Shown in pieces: positions 53,907 through 63,506 of a stretch of DNA of 64,000 nt. Made by a program: the position numbers and the translations under genes. Numbering within the stretch: position 1 is the first letter of the stretch; the number at the start of each line of letters is the position of its first letter. The notes below the pieces were generated by a model, which had not been told where the DNA came from, searched no databases, and was given only the letters and a program-made list of their open reading frames with translations. The DNA is from SAR324 cluster bacterium (GTDB lineage: Bacteria; SAR324; NAC60-12). The stretch spans positions 1-64,000 of the forward strand of contig JADGAV010000019.1 of NCBI GenBank assembly GCA_015231825.1, given 5' to 3'.

Positions 53907-54641
53907 TTAAAGAGCTTTGTGAGAATCTAAAATGACAACGTTGACCATGAGCATGAACACAATCACTGAGACAAAATAAACCAAATCCCGCAGGTCCACC
54001 ACTCCACGGCGTAATGCATTAAAATGCGTGGTAAAGCTGAATTGTGAGACCAAATCAGAAATCCAGACCGGAAAAAAAGAATTGAGAATATTGTTCAACA
54101 CTCCCCATCCCAACAAAACAAAAATTAAACAAATCACCACACTGACGATAAAACTAATCACCTGATTTTTGGTCAAAGCAGACGTGCAGCTTGCAATCGC
54201 CAAATAAGCACCTGCCATTAGAAAACTTCCGAGGTATCCCGCAATAATCGGCCCGTTATCCGCATCTCCTAAATAGTGTACTGTCACAATCATGGGAAAT
54301 GTGAGAAACAGGGCGATTCCCACAAAAGCCCAGGCCGCCAAAAATTTAGAGAGTACTGCTGTGACGGTGGTCACCGGGAATGTCAACAATAGTTCTACGG
54401 TTCCCGACTGTCGTTCTTCGGCCCACAGACGCATTCCTACCGCAGGAATCAGCAACAAATAAAGCCAGGGATGAAACACAAAAAAACTTTCCAGGCTGGC
54501 TTGATTGGCATTGAAAAAATTCCCAAGCAGAAAGGCGCATCCTGCATTAGAAATTAAAAAAATAATGATGAACACATAGGCAATTGGCGAATGAAAATAC
54601 GCCCGGAGTTCACGTTTAAAAATTGGCATTAATCCTGTCAT
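53907..54641 (-). CDS. ABC-2 type permease (GldF/NosY-like)
   Basis: Inner-membrane permease of about 244 aa with six hydrophobic segments. I start at the ATG at 54641 (MTGLMPIFKREL) because GAGGA lies before it; the ATG at 54659 overlaps the ATPase gene. Typical features are FKRELRAYFHSPIAYVFIII, LIPAVGMRLWAEERQSGTVE and LLTFPVTTVTAVLSKFLAAW, the GldF/ABC2_membrane pattern. It would pair with the upstream ATPase. Cargo unknown. Confidence 0.9.
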   Translation of the reverse strand: MTGLMPIFKRELRAYFHSPIAYVFIIIFLISNAGCAFLLGNFFNANQASLESFFVFHPWLYLLLIPAVGMRLWAEERQSGTVELLLTFPVTTVTAVLSKFLAAWAFVGIALFLTFPMIVTVHYLGDADNGPIIAGYLGSFLMAGAYLAIASCTSALTKNQVISFIVSVVICLIFVLLGWGVLNNILNSFFPVWISDLVSQFSFTTHFNALRRGVVDLRDLVYFVSVIVFMLMVNVVILDSHKAL

Positions 54642-54651
54642 AGATTCCTCA

Positions 54652-55590
54652 CTATACATTCAAAGTCACTTTACGAAACACTTCATCCAAACGACCTTTT
54701 TCAGAATAAAGCTGCTCAACCTGGAGCTGCTGTTCCTGGATAAACTGTTCCACTCCACTCAAGATGATCTGCCCTTGTTTAGGGAATAATATGAATGAAG
54801 CCGAAGCTCCGGCTTCCGCATTCAACACTTGAGCCGACTGAACACCAGGGATATTTTGTAACTTTGAAAGAAGCCCCTCAGGGTCGGATTTTTTAACTGT
54901 CAAAGAAATAGCATTGTGGAAACTGGAACGTGCTAACAGGTCTTCAGGTGTCCCATCAGCGACCACTTTTCCATCCGCAATAATAATCGCCCGACTGCAA
55001 ACGGCTTCGACTTCTTCCAAAATATGAGTGGAGACCAGGATGGCTCTTTTCTCACTGATACGTTTGATCAGAGTACGTACCTCGTGTTTTTGATTGGGAT
55101 CTAAACCATCAGTCGGTTCATCCAGAATCAGGACCGGAGGATCATGAAGGAGTGATTGGGCCAAACAAGTCCGTTGGCGATATCCTTTAGAAAGAGTATC
55201 GATCATTTGGAAACGGACTTCCTGCAAAGACGTTTGGTCCAGAACGCGATCCACATGATTGTGCAGTTCCGACCCTTTCAACCCGCGCATTTCCCCTGCA
55301 AACAACAAAAATTCTTCCACCAGCATTTCATGATAGGAAGGTGCACTTTCAGGCAAATATCCAACGTTTTCTCGAACTTTGAGAGGATTTTTCAAAATAT
55401 CATGCCCGCAGACTTTAGCCGTTCCTGACGAAGGGGGTATGAAACAAGTAATCATTTTCATTGTGGTGGACTTTCCAGCACCATTCGGACCCAGAAATCC
55501 AAGAATCTCACCCTTTTCTACATCAAAAGAAATGTTGTCCACGGCTTGAATTCTGCCGAAGCTTTTACATAATTTATCGACTTGAATCAT
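54652..55590 (-). CDS. ABC transporter ATP-binding protein (GldA-like)
   Basis: Cytosolic ATPase subunit of 312 aa. Walker A is GPNGAGKSTTMKMI at about 34-47, the signature is LSKGYRQRTCLAQSLL, Walker B is VLILDEPTDGLDP, and the switch is ILVSTHILEEVEAV. The last ~90 residues form the extra C-terminal domain usual for this subfamily. A strong AAGGAG precedes the ATG, which abuts the DUF4340 gene stop. It drives the neighbouring permease. Confidence 0.93.
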   Translation of the reverse strand: MIQVDKLCKSFGRIQAVDNISFDVEKGEILGFLGPNGAGKSTTMKMITCFIPPSSGTAKVCGHDILKNPLKVRENVGYLPESAPSYHEMLVEEFLLFAGEMRGLKGSELHNHVDRVLDQTSLQEVRFQMIDTLSKGYRQRTCLAQSLLHDPPVLILDEPTDGLDPNQKHEVRTLIKRISEKRAILVSTHILEEVEAVCSRAIIIADGKVVADGTPEDLLARSSFHNAISLTVKKSDPEGLLSKLQNIPGVQSAQVLNAEAGASASFILFPKQGQIILSGVEQFIQEQQLQVEQLYSEKGRLDEVFRKVTLNV

Positions 55591-56651
55591 TATTTCTCCT
55601 TGTCCTCTGCAAGCAAATCAGAACGCACCTTTAAAAACCGCTTTCCCATCCAGGAATGCAGACCATATAACCACGGTTTCGAACGCAGATTAAATTCTTC
55701 TACTTCGGCCTGGAGTTTTTCATCAGCAACACCATCCTTCAAAGCCATTTCAACAGATAAATAATGGTGTTTTCCCTCACTCTCGATTTCCTTGTCCCCA
55801 ACAAGGACACGGACAATTCGACCATCATACGATTCTGCTGTATATTGGACCAGATTTTCACGACCAGTCTCCTCTGCCGGAGTGTCCGCGGGAATGAAAA
55901 TGTCAAAATTTAACCCTTTGAGCGCATTGCCAAGGGATTTAACAGCATTTTGACTGATTTTTTCCTCCAATCCTTCTGCCTTCCACTCTTCTTCCTTTTT
56001 TTCATGAACAAAACGAAAGACATCATCTCCGTTTTTCAATTCAACGGATTTGATCACTTCGTCTCCATCCCAATCAATAATATTAAGGTTGAGCCATTCT
56101 TTGCTGTCTGTGTCGGCGTCAATGTTTTCTGTAATCAGAAAGACTTCTGGTTTATCAGCATATCGAATATAATTTCCGGTTTTAAATCCCTGTTTTTCAC
56201 TCCTTGATTTTCCCAGCAGCAATTCAAGCAATGGTTCGCCACCAGCATTCTTCAAAATTAACAGTTTCCCGGTTTTTTCTTCCTCCCATTGATTGTTGTT
56301 CTCTTTAAAATGCAGCAAATGAAAACGCGCGTGGTGTTTGGCTTTATCAGTGACCTGTTCGCCCAGTTTGACATCGAGCACTTGGAGGAGCAACTCTTGA
56401 ATTTTCTTAGCATTCGCTTCGTAATTGAGGTCCTTGACCACCCATTGTTGATTCGCTCCTCTTACGAGTTCCACTTTTTCCGTGTCATCCTTCTGAATCA
56501 GAATCTCTGATAATTTTTCGGTATCCAGATTTGCCAGTATGGCAGCGTTTTTCTTCTGCCCACCTGTGGAGAAAAAATTACCTTGAACCAACCATAAAGC
56601 TATTCCGAAAATTACTGTCACTCCAGTAACAATGGACAACTTCTGCAACAT
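55590..56651 (-). CDS. DUF4340-domain protein of the GldA/F/G-type operon
   Basis: A 353-aa protein with one N-terminal membrane helix (IVTGVTVIFGIALWLVQGNF) and a long periplasmic part made of DUF4340 units: LSEILIQKDDTEKVELVRGA, EANAKKIQELLLQVLDVKLG and EPLLELLLGKSRSEKQGFKT. It is the first gene of the operon, with GAAGGAGTAG before the ATG. DUF4340 genes regularly accompany GldG-like ABC systems, usually at the other end of the operon. Function unknown; a periplasmic accessory role is inferred. Confidence 0.8.
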   Translation of the reverse strand: MLQKLSIVTGVTVIFGIALWLVQGNFFSTGGQKKNAAILANLDTEKLSEILIQKDDTEKVELVRGANQQWVVKDLNYEANAKKIQELLLQVLDVKLGEQVTDKAKHHARFHLLHFKENNNQWEEEKTGKLLILKNAGGEPLLELLLGKSRSEKQGFKTGNYIRYADKPEVFLITENIDADTDSKEWLNLNIIDWDGDEVIKSVELKNGDDVFRFVHEKKEEEWKAEGLEEKISQNAVKSLGNALKGLNFDIFIPADTPAEETGRENLVQYTAESYDGRIVRVLVGDKEIESEGKHHYLSVEMALKDGVADEKLQAEVEEFNLRSKPWLYGLHSWMGKRFLKVRSDLLAEDKEK

Positions 56652-57077
56652 ACATCTACTCCTTCTCCTCTTTATTCGAAAATTTAATTTCTTTAACCCA
56701 AAATCAAATATACTTATGTAAATCTCTTAGGTTAGCATTGAAATTATTCATCGGTCAAGCTTTTCGCAGGAGGAATTCAGGTCTCTACTAACATTGTTCA
56801 ATTCAATTCAAAAAACATCCGGGAATTTTCGGATAAACCTTCTCTACTGCTGTATTGCTGATTTCGGAATACATGCACTTCCTCCGTGACGGTGACTGTG
56901 TAACAGATTAAACTAAAAATGTTCACAAATTTTAATATCATTTTTCTGTTCTCTCAGTTTTTTTATAAAAAACTGTTGGGACAACAAGATATGATGAGGC
57001 ATATCGCTTGCACGCTGAGCATTATCACAGACCCTTTCTTTTGAATCGATCCAGGCATCATAAAGGAGACAAAATAT
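56652..57077 (+). other. intergenic region, divergent ABC operon / ydjM-like gene
   Basis: About 425 AT-rich bases that separate two divergent transcripts. I see a 41-codon ORF at 56919-57044 without a ribosome binding site, which I do not call. No known structured RNA or strong hairpin is evident. Promoters for both directions must lie here. Confidence 0.5.
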
Positions 57078-57596
57078 ATGAATTTTAAAGGACACATCAC
57101 AGGAGGAATCATTACTGGTGCCGCCATCACGTCAACCGCTATTTTTCTCAGCAAGCCCTTAGGAATTCCGGCCCCTCCACTGGTCCTCGGACAAATTTTC
57201 GGAGTTGCTCTCTTTTTCAGCATGTTTCCCGATTTGGATATCAGTTCCATTCCTCAACGATGGTTTTTTCGCGCAATTTTTGCAGTTCTCCTGGGCCTCA
57301 GCTATTATGACTATTTTGAAGTCGCAACTTTAGTGGCCCTGGTTTCTATTACCCCACTGCTCGACCATCATCGCAGTTGGACACACAATGTGATTTCCGT
57401 CCTCCTGTTTCCAGTGGTCCTGGCCTGCATTTACGAATACCTGTTGAGCAAAGAACGTTTTTTTGATCAATGGTCTGCCGACCAGGTTGCCAACCACTTG
57501 AGCAATCATATTTGGCTGGTAATTGCGTGCGTCAGCGGATGGTACACCCATCTTACTCTCGATTTTTATCAGAAAAAGAGATTTGCCCGCAATTGA
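57078..57596 (+). CDS. YdjM-like membrane-bound metal-dependent hydrolase (DUF457)
   Basis: Polytopic membrane protein of 172 aa. Several hydrophobic segments carry the conserved metal-site residues: MNFKGHITGGIITGAAITST (early His), SMFPDLDISS, then PLLDHHRSWTHN with clustered Asp and His, and HLTLDFYQ near the end. This is the YdjM/DUF457 pattern, whose members are linked to membrane or DNA-damage stress in E. coli (LexA-controlled) without a known substrate. AAGGAGA precedes the ATG at good spacing. Confidence 0.82.
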   Translation: MNFKGHITGGIITGAAITSTAIFLSKPLGIPAPPLVLGQIFGVALFFSMFPDLDISSIPQRWFFRAIFAVLLGLSYYDYFEVATLVALVSITPLLDHHRSWTHNVISVLLFPVVLACIYEYLLSKERFFDQWSADQVANHLSNHIWLVIACVSGWYTHLTLDFYQKKRFARN

Positions 57597-57837
57597 TAAA
57601 AATCTCAAAGAATTATTTTCGGAATACGATTCCTCGATCTTCACCCTCAAATCCAGCAAATTAGTCGCCAAACGGAGTAATCTTCCACCCCCCTCATCTG
57701 TTATTTCCAAAAATTATGCTTGTGTAAATCAACATTTTATGTAGAATTTTAGGTTGACTTACCAAGCATGTTAATCAGCAGGTGCTTTGAAATCCATCGT
57801 CTGAACGCTTCCATTTCAACTTTTATAAAAATTAATC

Positions 57838-60237
57838 ATGAGTACTTCATTAGTGATTGTTGAGTCTCCGGCAAAAGCTAAAACAATCAACAAATACCTG
57901 GGTTCTGACTTTAAAGTACTTGCTTCCGTAGGCCACGTCAAAGATCTTCCAAAAGATCGTCTGGGAGTTGATATCGAAAATAATTTTGAACCCGAATACG
58001 ATGTCATTGCTGCCAAAACAGGAGTGTTGAAAGACATAAAAAAAGCGGCCAAAGCCGCTGATAAAATCTACCTTGCTGCCGACCCTGATCGAGAAGGCGA
58101 AGCCATTGCTGCTCACCTGGCGGAAGAAATTCGATCTTATTTTAAGGGAGATATCCATCGGCTTCTCTTATTTGAAATCACAAAAAATTCTGTTCTGGAA
58201 ACGATCAAAAAAGCCGGCGCACTGAACGTTCACAAATACGAAGCGCAGAAAGCTCGTCGCGTCCTCGACCGTCTTGTCGGCTACCAGATCAGTCCTTTAC
58301 TTTGGGAAAAAGTTCGTTTTGGTTTGAGTGCGGGGAGAGTCCAATCAGTTGCAGTCAGGCTGATTTGTGAGCGAGAAGCGCTCATTCGTAAGTTCAAATC
58401 CGAAGAATATTGGAAAATCTCGGCTGTCGCGCAAAATCAGGATAAGAAGACATTCCAGATTCGCTTTGCTCAACAAAATGGGAAAACGATCAAAATTGGT
58501 GACGAAAAAACTGCTTCCGCCATTGTGGCTCTGTCGCAAGAAGCGGCTTTTACCGTCAGCAAGGTGACTAAAAAGAAGCGTTTGCGCAATCCAGTTGCAC
58601 CGTTCATCACTTCAACCCTGCAGCAGGAAGCAGCCCGCAAATTGAGTCTGAGCAGTGCTCAAACCATGCGCCTGGCACAGCAACTTTATGAGGGGACCAG
58701 TGAAGAAATCGGTGGATTGATCACATACATGAGAACCGATTCGCTGAGAATCTCAGACGCCGCATTGAGTGAAGTGCGCCAAATGATCACGGAGACTTAC
58801 GGTAAAGAATTCTGCCCAAAAAGTGCGCGAGTTTACAAATCAAAACAAGCAAAGAAAGTTCAAGATGCGCATGAAGCAATTCGCCCGACATCTATGGAGT
58901 ATCCTCCACAAAAAACCCGTTCATTCCTCAACAAAGAGCAACAAAGACTTTACGAATTGATCTGGAACCGATTTGTGGCCTCTCAAATGGAATCCGCCAG
59001 GTTTGATCAAACTCAGGTTGAAATAACTGCGGGCGAGTTACTGTGGAGGGTCAGTGGCTCCGTCCTAGATTTTTCCGGATTTCTCAAGCTCTATGAAGAG
59101 GGAAAAGACGATGTAAAGAAGGACGATGACGAAGAACAGTCGCTACCTCCACTCATTGAAGGCGAGGTACTGCAGGTGAGCCATATCACACCAAAACAGC
59201 ACTTTACGGAACCGCCTCCCCGATACAATCAAGCAACTCTGATCAAGGAATTGGAAGAAAAGGGAATTGGACGTCCCAGTACCTTTGCCACCATCATGGA
59301 AACCATTACCAAACGTGAATATGTGGAACGGATCAGCAATCGTTTTCATCCCACTTCCATCGGCCTGCTGGTCAACGATCTGCTGGTTGAAAATTTCCCC
59401 GAAATTCTCGAAGTGAGTTTCACCGCCCATCTAGAAAATATTCTGGATTCTGTGGAGGAAGGTGATGCCGATTGGACGGAGGCAATTCGTGCCTTCTACA
59501 CAAAATTCAAGACCGACCTCGAAACCGCTCAAGTTTCCATGCGGGATGTAAAAAAGCAGGAAATCCCAACTGACATCCAATGCTCAAACTGTGGAAATAT
59601 GATGGTCGTCAAATGGGGAAAAAACGGTGAATTCCTGGCTTGCTCCAACTACCCTGAATGTAAAAGCACCTCTGAATTTGAATGGGATGCTGAGGGAAAA
59701 CCCCAAATCGCCAAACCGGAAGTGAGTGATATCGCATGTGACAAGTGCGGAAATCCCTTCATCGTCAAGACAGGTCGCTATGGAAAGTTTTATGCGTGCT
59801 CCAATTATCCAGAATGCAAAAACACAAGACCGCTGGAGGAAGTCCAGGTCACCCCTGTAGAAGGGACTTGTGAAAACTGCGGTTCCGGACTGGTTCGCCG
59901 CAAAGGACGATACGGTCCTTTTGTTTCATGTGCCAAGTATCCGGACTGCAAATACATTCAAAAGAAGGCCCAAATAGACACAGGGATCGCCTGTCCGCAA
60001 TGTGCAAAAGGCAACTTGATTGAAAAAAAATCAAGACGTGGCAAAGTGTTTTATAGCTGTTCTGACTATCCCAAATGCAAATACGCTCTTTGGAACCCCC
60101 CCATCAATGAAGCTTGCCCTCAATGCCAGTTTCCGATTTTGGAAGAGAAACAGACCAAAAAGAATCACTTTATCAAATGCCCTCAAGCCGATTGCAATTA
60201 TTCACGTTCACCCGAAGAAGAAAAGGAATCTGCATGA
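57838..60237 (+). CDS. topA: DNA topoisomerase I with five C-terminal zinc ribbons
   Basis: Relaxes negative supercoils by single-strand passage. The 799-aa protein has a TOPRIM domain (VIVESPAKAKTINKYLGS, ADPDREGEAIAAHLAEE), KYEAQKARRVLDRLVGYQIS, and the catalytic Tyr297 in GGLITYMRTDSLRIS. The core ends near 575. Five four-Cys zinc ribbons follow, starting CSNCGNMM, CDKCGNPF, CENCGSGL, CPQCAKGN and CPQCQFPI, more than the three canonical ones of E. coli. They bind single-stranded DNA. Its stop overlaps the next ATG (ATGA). Confidence 0.97.
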   Translation: MSTSLVIVESPAKAKTINKYLGSDFKVLASVGHVKDLPKDRLGVDIENNFEPEYDVIAAKTGVLKDIKKAAKAADKIYLAADPDREGEAIAAHLAEEIRSYFKGDIHRLLLFEITKNSVLETIKKAGALNVHKYEAQKARRVLDRLVGYQISPLLWEKVRFGLSAGRVQSVAVRLICEREALIRKFKSEEYWKISAVAQNQDKKTFQIRFAQQNGKTIKIGDEKTASAIVALSQEAAFTVSKVTKKKRLRNPVAPFITSTLQQEAARKLSLSSAQTMRLAQQLYEGTSEEIGGLITYMRTDSLRISDAALSEVRQMITETYGKEFCPKSARVYKSKQAKKVQDAHEAIRPTSMEYPPQKTRSFLNKEQQRLYELIWNRFVASQMESARFDQTQVEITAGELLWRVSGSVLDFSGFLKLYEEGKDDVKKDDDEEQSLPPLIEGEVLQVSHITPKQHFTEPPPRYNQATLIKELEEKGIGRPSTFATIMETITKREYVERISNRFHPTSIGLLVNDLLVENFPEILEVSFTAHLENILDSVEEGDADWTEAIRAFYTKFKTDLETAQVSMRDVKKQEIPTDIQCSNCGNMMVVKWGKNGEFLACSNYPECKSTSEFEWDAEGKPQIAKPEVSDIACDKCGNPFIVKTGRYGKFYACSNYPECKNTRPLEEVQVTPVEGTCENCGSGLVRRKGRYGPFVSCAKYPDCKYIQKKAQIDTGIACPQCAKGNLIEKKSRRGKVFYSCSDYPKCKYALWNPPINEACPQCQFPILEEKQTKKNHFIKCPQADCNYSRSPEEEKESA

Positions 60238-60890
60238 GTGCTGTGGAAACTAATCCTTCCTTGTTTGTCAAATCTTTTCCAGTCGGCCCAATTTCGTGCA
60301 ACTGCACAATTTTGGGAGATCCAGTCTCCAAACGCGCCATCGTGGTTGATCCCGGTGGCGATGCAGGACTCATTTTGGAGACTTTAAAAAAGAACGATTT
60401 TTCTGTTATTCAGATCATCCATACCCATGCGCACCTCGATCATTTTTTAGCATCTGGTGAAATGAAAAAAGTGACAGGAGCACCGTTGGCCGTACATCAG
60501 GCAGACAAATTTCTTTGGGAGAATCTAGAAAGTCAGTGCAAAAGATTTGGCATCCCTTATAACCCGGTTCCTGCTCCCGATCACTGGCTGGAACATGAAG
60601 AAGAACTGGAAATCAACCAATTCAGAGGGAAAGCAGTACACACGCCAGGTCATACTCCCGGTTCGATGAGTTTTTCCTTTGAAGAACAAAAACTTTTGAT
60701 CGCCGGAGATACTCTTTTCCAGGGATCAATTGGCCGAACCGATCTTCCAGGAGGAGATTTCCAGACAATTGCCGAATCCATTAAAAATCAGCTCTATACA
60801 CTTGATGAAGATACCCATGTTATCACCGGGCATGGTCCCCCAACCACGATTGGTAACGAAATGCGGTACAATCCATTTGTTCAATTGTAA
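60234..60890 (+). CDS. MBL-fold metallo-hydrolase (glyoxalase II-like)
   Basis: A 218-aa beta-lactamase-fold hydrolase, starting at the ATG at 60234 that overlaps the topA stop. Motifs are SFPVGPISCNCTILGDP, VDPGGDAGLILETL, HTHAHLDHFLASGE with the two-metal H-x-H-x-D-H, HTPGHTPGSMSF, AGDTLFQGSIGRTDLPGGD, and HGPPTTIGNEMRYNPF. This layout matches the YcbL/GloC group of type II glyoxalases that hydrolyse S-lactoylglutathione, but the substrate may be another thioester. Confidence 0.9.
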   Translation: MSAVETNPSLFVKSFPVGPISCNCTILGDPVSKRAIVVDPGGDAGLILETLKKNDFSVIQIIHTHAHLDHFLASGEMKKVTGAPLAVHQADKFLWENLESQCKRFGIPYNPVPAPDHWLEHEEELEINQFRGKAVHTPGHTPGSMSFSFEEQKLLIAGDTLFQGSIGRTDLPGGDFQTIAESIKNQLYTLDEDTHVITGHGPPTTIGNEMRYNPFVQL

Positions 60891-61306
60891 GTGTAGAAAT
60901 TTGAGACAGGAACGAATCACTTCTTCGATAAAATTTTATTTACAGGCAATGTAAATATCAGTCCAGATCTGGCATCCGTATTCGGAATTTGCGCGAAATC
61001 AGTGGCCGCAGGCTCTAAAACACCAAAAATCTTGTCAAAAAGCCAATTTGTCAGTGGATTGTCTAACAATTGAAATCTCCCGCCTTCTTTCCTTTCCGCT
61101 TCAAAAACTTAATCTTTACACTCTTCTCATCGATTTTTCAGACAAGGTGGAGGAGAGTATTCTCAAATTCTTGTACTTGTAACATATATAGGAAGTGCTA
61201 TTTTAGTTTGCCTGAGATCAATTCATTTGAACTCAAACAATTTTAAGGAGTACAAGTTTTGTAGGACTTGTGGATATGATAAATATTTAAAACAGAGGAT
61301 CCAAAG
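60891..61306 (+). other. intergenic region upstream of ald
   Basis: About 415 AT-rich bases before ald. A 6-bp inverted repeat ACAAGT/ACTTGT (61252-61257 and 61266-61271) lies in the likely leader, about 40 bases before the ATG. No known riboswitch or terminator was recognised, and no small ORF is convincing. Confidence 0.5.
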
Positions 61307-62419
61307 ATGTTGATAGGTGTTCCAAAGGAAATCAAAAGTCAGGAATTTCGCAATGGCATTACGCCAGCCGGTGTTTTTGAAATCGTACACCATGGCCATC
61401 AGATTATGGTGCAAAAAAATGGGGGATCGGGAATCGGAGTCAGCGATAAGGAATTTGAATCGGCAGGAGCGATTATTATCGATACAGCCGAAGAGATATT
61501 TTCAAAAGCAGACATGATCGTCAAAGTCAAAGAACCTCAACCGGAAGAGTGCCGGATGCTGCGAAAAGGACAAGTATTGTTTACATATCTCCATCTGGCA
61601 CCGGATCCTACACAAACCAAGCTGCTGCTTGAATCCGGTGCAACCGCAATTGCCTATGAAACTGTAACAAACGATGACCACGGACTTCCACTGCTGACGC
61701 CAATGAGCGAGGTTGCCGGCCGATTGTCTGTTCAGGCAGGAGCTCATAGCCTTGAAAAAATCAATGGAGGGTCTGGAGTATTGCTGGGAGGAGTGCCGGG
61801 GGTAGCTCCCGCCAAAGTTGTAATTATTGGAGGAGGAGTCGTTGGTGTCAATGCTGCAAGAATTGCGATTGGGATGGGAGCCAATGTCTCCATCATTGAT
61901 CGTTCTTTAAGTCGGCTTCAGGAACTCGACCTGATTTTTGAAGATCGAATGGATACCCTCTTTTCAACAAAAGAGTCGATCAGAACATCAATTAAAGATG
62001 CAGATCTTGTGATTGGAGGAGTACTCATTCCCGGAGCGGCTGCGCCAAAACTGGTTACTGAAGACATGATAAAGAAGATGAAAAAAGGTTCTGTCCTGGT
62101 TGATGTCGCCATTGATCAGGGTGGGTGCTTCGAAACCAGCCGTGCAACAACTCACAAAGATCCTACTTATATCGTTCATGACGTCGTTCACTATTGTGTA
62201 GCCAACATGCCGGGTGGAGTGCCTCGAACTTCCACTTTTGCACTCACAAATGCTACCTTGCCCTACATTCTGAAATTGGCAGATAAAGGTTATCGTGAAG
62301 CGCTGCTGGGAGATGAGCATTTACTCAATGGTCTGAATATCCATAATGGAAAAGTCACCTATGAGGCTGTTGCGAGGGATCTCGGATATGATTATGTTCC
62401 CGCAAGGGAAGCACTTTGA
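61307..62419 (+). CDS. ald: alanine dehydrogenase
   Basis: NAD-dependent enzyme interconverting L-alanine and pyruvate plus ammonia. The 370-aa length matches the family. Motifs are MLIGVPKEIKSQEFRNGITP with Arg15, VKVKEPQ with catalytic Lys75, FTYLHLAPD with catalytic His96, TPMSEVAGRLSVQAGAHSLE, VVIIGGGVVGVNAARIAIGM for NAD, DVAIDQGGCFETSRATTHKD, and NMPGGVPRTSTFALTNATLP. AGAGGA precedes the ATG. It is the last plus-strand gene before the convergent permease operon. Confidence 0.96.
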   Translation: MLIGVPKEIKSQEFRNGITPAGVFEIVHHGHQIMVQKNGGSGIGVSDKEFESAGAIIIDTAEEIFSKADMIVKVKEPQPEECRMLRKGQVLFTYLHLAPDPTQTKLLLESGATAIAYETVTNDDHGLPLLTPMSEVAGRLSVQAGAHSLEKINGGSGVLLGGVPGVAPAKVVIIGGGVVGVNAARIAIGMGANVSIIDRSLSRLQELDLIFEDRMDTLFSTKESIRTSIKDADLVIGGVLIPGAAAPKLVTEDMIKKMKKGSVLVDVAIDQGGCFETSRATTHKDPTYIVHDVVHYCVANMPGGVPRTSTFALTNATLPYILKLADKGYREALLGDEHLLNGLNIHNGKVTYEAVARDLGYDYVPAREAL

Positions 62420-62640
62420 TTTAAAAACCGAACTTATGTTTTGAAGCAGGAATTTTAATAAGTATTCATTCATTTCAAGGAAGTAGGGCTGTTGCTGCTG
62501 ATGCTATTCTCATTGTTTATTGGGATTGGCCCTTCTTTCAGGGGTCATGTGACAGACAGGGGCCTTTTCAACAAAACCGGGTACTGTCTAATCAGATGTC
62601 GGATCATAAGTTTAAATAGGAAGCTCAAGAACAGATTTGA

Positions 62641-63501
62641 TTATGATCCAGGTTTTTCGGATTGAAAAAAAACCGAAATAAGGGCTAAAACACCCGAAGC
62701 GACCATCAACAGGAGAGAAACCGCGTTCAGAACCGGAGTAGAACCTTCCTTGAGTCGATCGAACATTGCAATGGTGAGAGGAGCATCTGAACCAACCAGC
62801 ATCAAGGTGGTATTGAAATTCTCAAAAGACATTAAGAAACAAACAATCCCTGCTCCTATCAAAGCAGGTTTAAGATCAGGAAGAGTGACTGTCATCACCG
62901 CAGCGATCCGGGTAGCGCCAAGGTTCATTGCTGCTTCTTCCAAACTGGAATCAAATTTTCGCAGACGTGCAGAAATAACCAAGGTGGCAATTGTTGTAAT
63001 GAACGCAAATTGTCCCAATACCACCAAAGTTATACCTGGGCGTAAAAATTCAAGATCATAATCAAATTGCATTTCAGCCCAGTTGGCTATAGTGCTGCTG
63101 AATGCTAATATTGATACGCCGAGGATCACCCCCGGAATCACAAGAGGCGTCAGCATCAAAATATATAACAGGTTTTTTCCAGGAAACTGTTCTCTTTCAA
63201 ACAAAAATGCATTGCATGTCGCCAATACGAGGCTGGCAATCGTTGTAAAACAGGCCACCACAAAGCTTACCCCGATGCTTTCCAGCAGATCCTCATCATG
63301 AAATAGTCCCAATTGCGGCTCAGTTTCGTTGAGAAACCAAGCCAGGGTACCTCCGTTCCAAGGCATTGAAGGGAACATGCTGTCATTGAAGGCAAAAATG
63401 CCGACCACTGTTAAAGGCGTGATCAAAAAGATGAAGAACAAGCCGACGTAAACGGCGTAGGTTCCACGGAAATAAAGACTGCTAGAGATCGTCGGAATCA
63501 T
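62641..63501 (-). CDS. PotC-like ABC transporter permease
   Basis: Inner-membrane permease of 286 aa, starting at the ATG at 63501 just after the PotB-like stop; the longer frame to 63615 would overlap it. About six hydrophobic segments are seen. The BPD_transp_1 EAA loop is SLEEAAMNLGATRIAAVMTV followed by TLPDLKPALIGA. FNDSMFPSMPWNGGTLAWFL is the usual PotC periplasmic start. The likely ligand is spermidine/putrescine or a related organic cation, by family; the binding protein and ATPase lie outside the window. Confidence 0.9.
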   Translation of the reverse strand: MIPTISSSLYFRGTYAVYVGLFFIFLITPLTVVGIFAFNDSMFPSMPWNGGTLAWFLNETEPQLGLFHDEDLLESIGVSFVVACFTTIASLVLATCNAFLFEREQFPGKNLLYILMLTPLVIPGVILGVSILAFSSTIANWAEMQFDYDLEFLRPGITLVVLGQFAFITTIATLVISARLRKFDSSLEEAAMNLGATRIAAVMTVTLPDLKPALIGAGIVCFLMSFENFNTTLMLVGSDAPLTIAMFDRLKEGSTPVLNAVSLLLMVASGVLALISVFFQSEKPGS

Positions 63502-63506
63502 CTGAT

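Noticed and set aside
56919..57044. 41-codon plus-strand ORF in the gap before the ydjM-like gene
   Set aside because: No ribosome binding site, AT-rich run of Phe, Ile and Leu codons, and no recognisable feature; probably untranslated leader.
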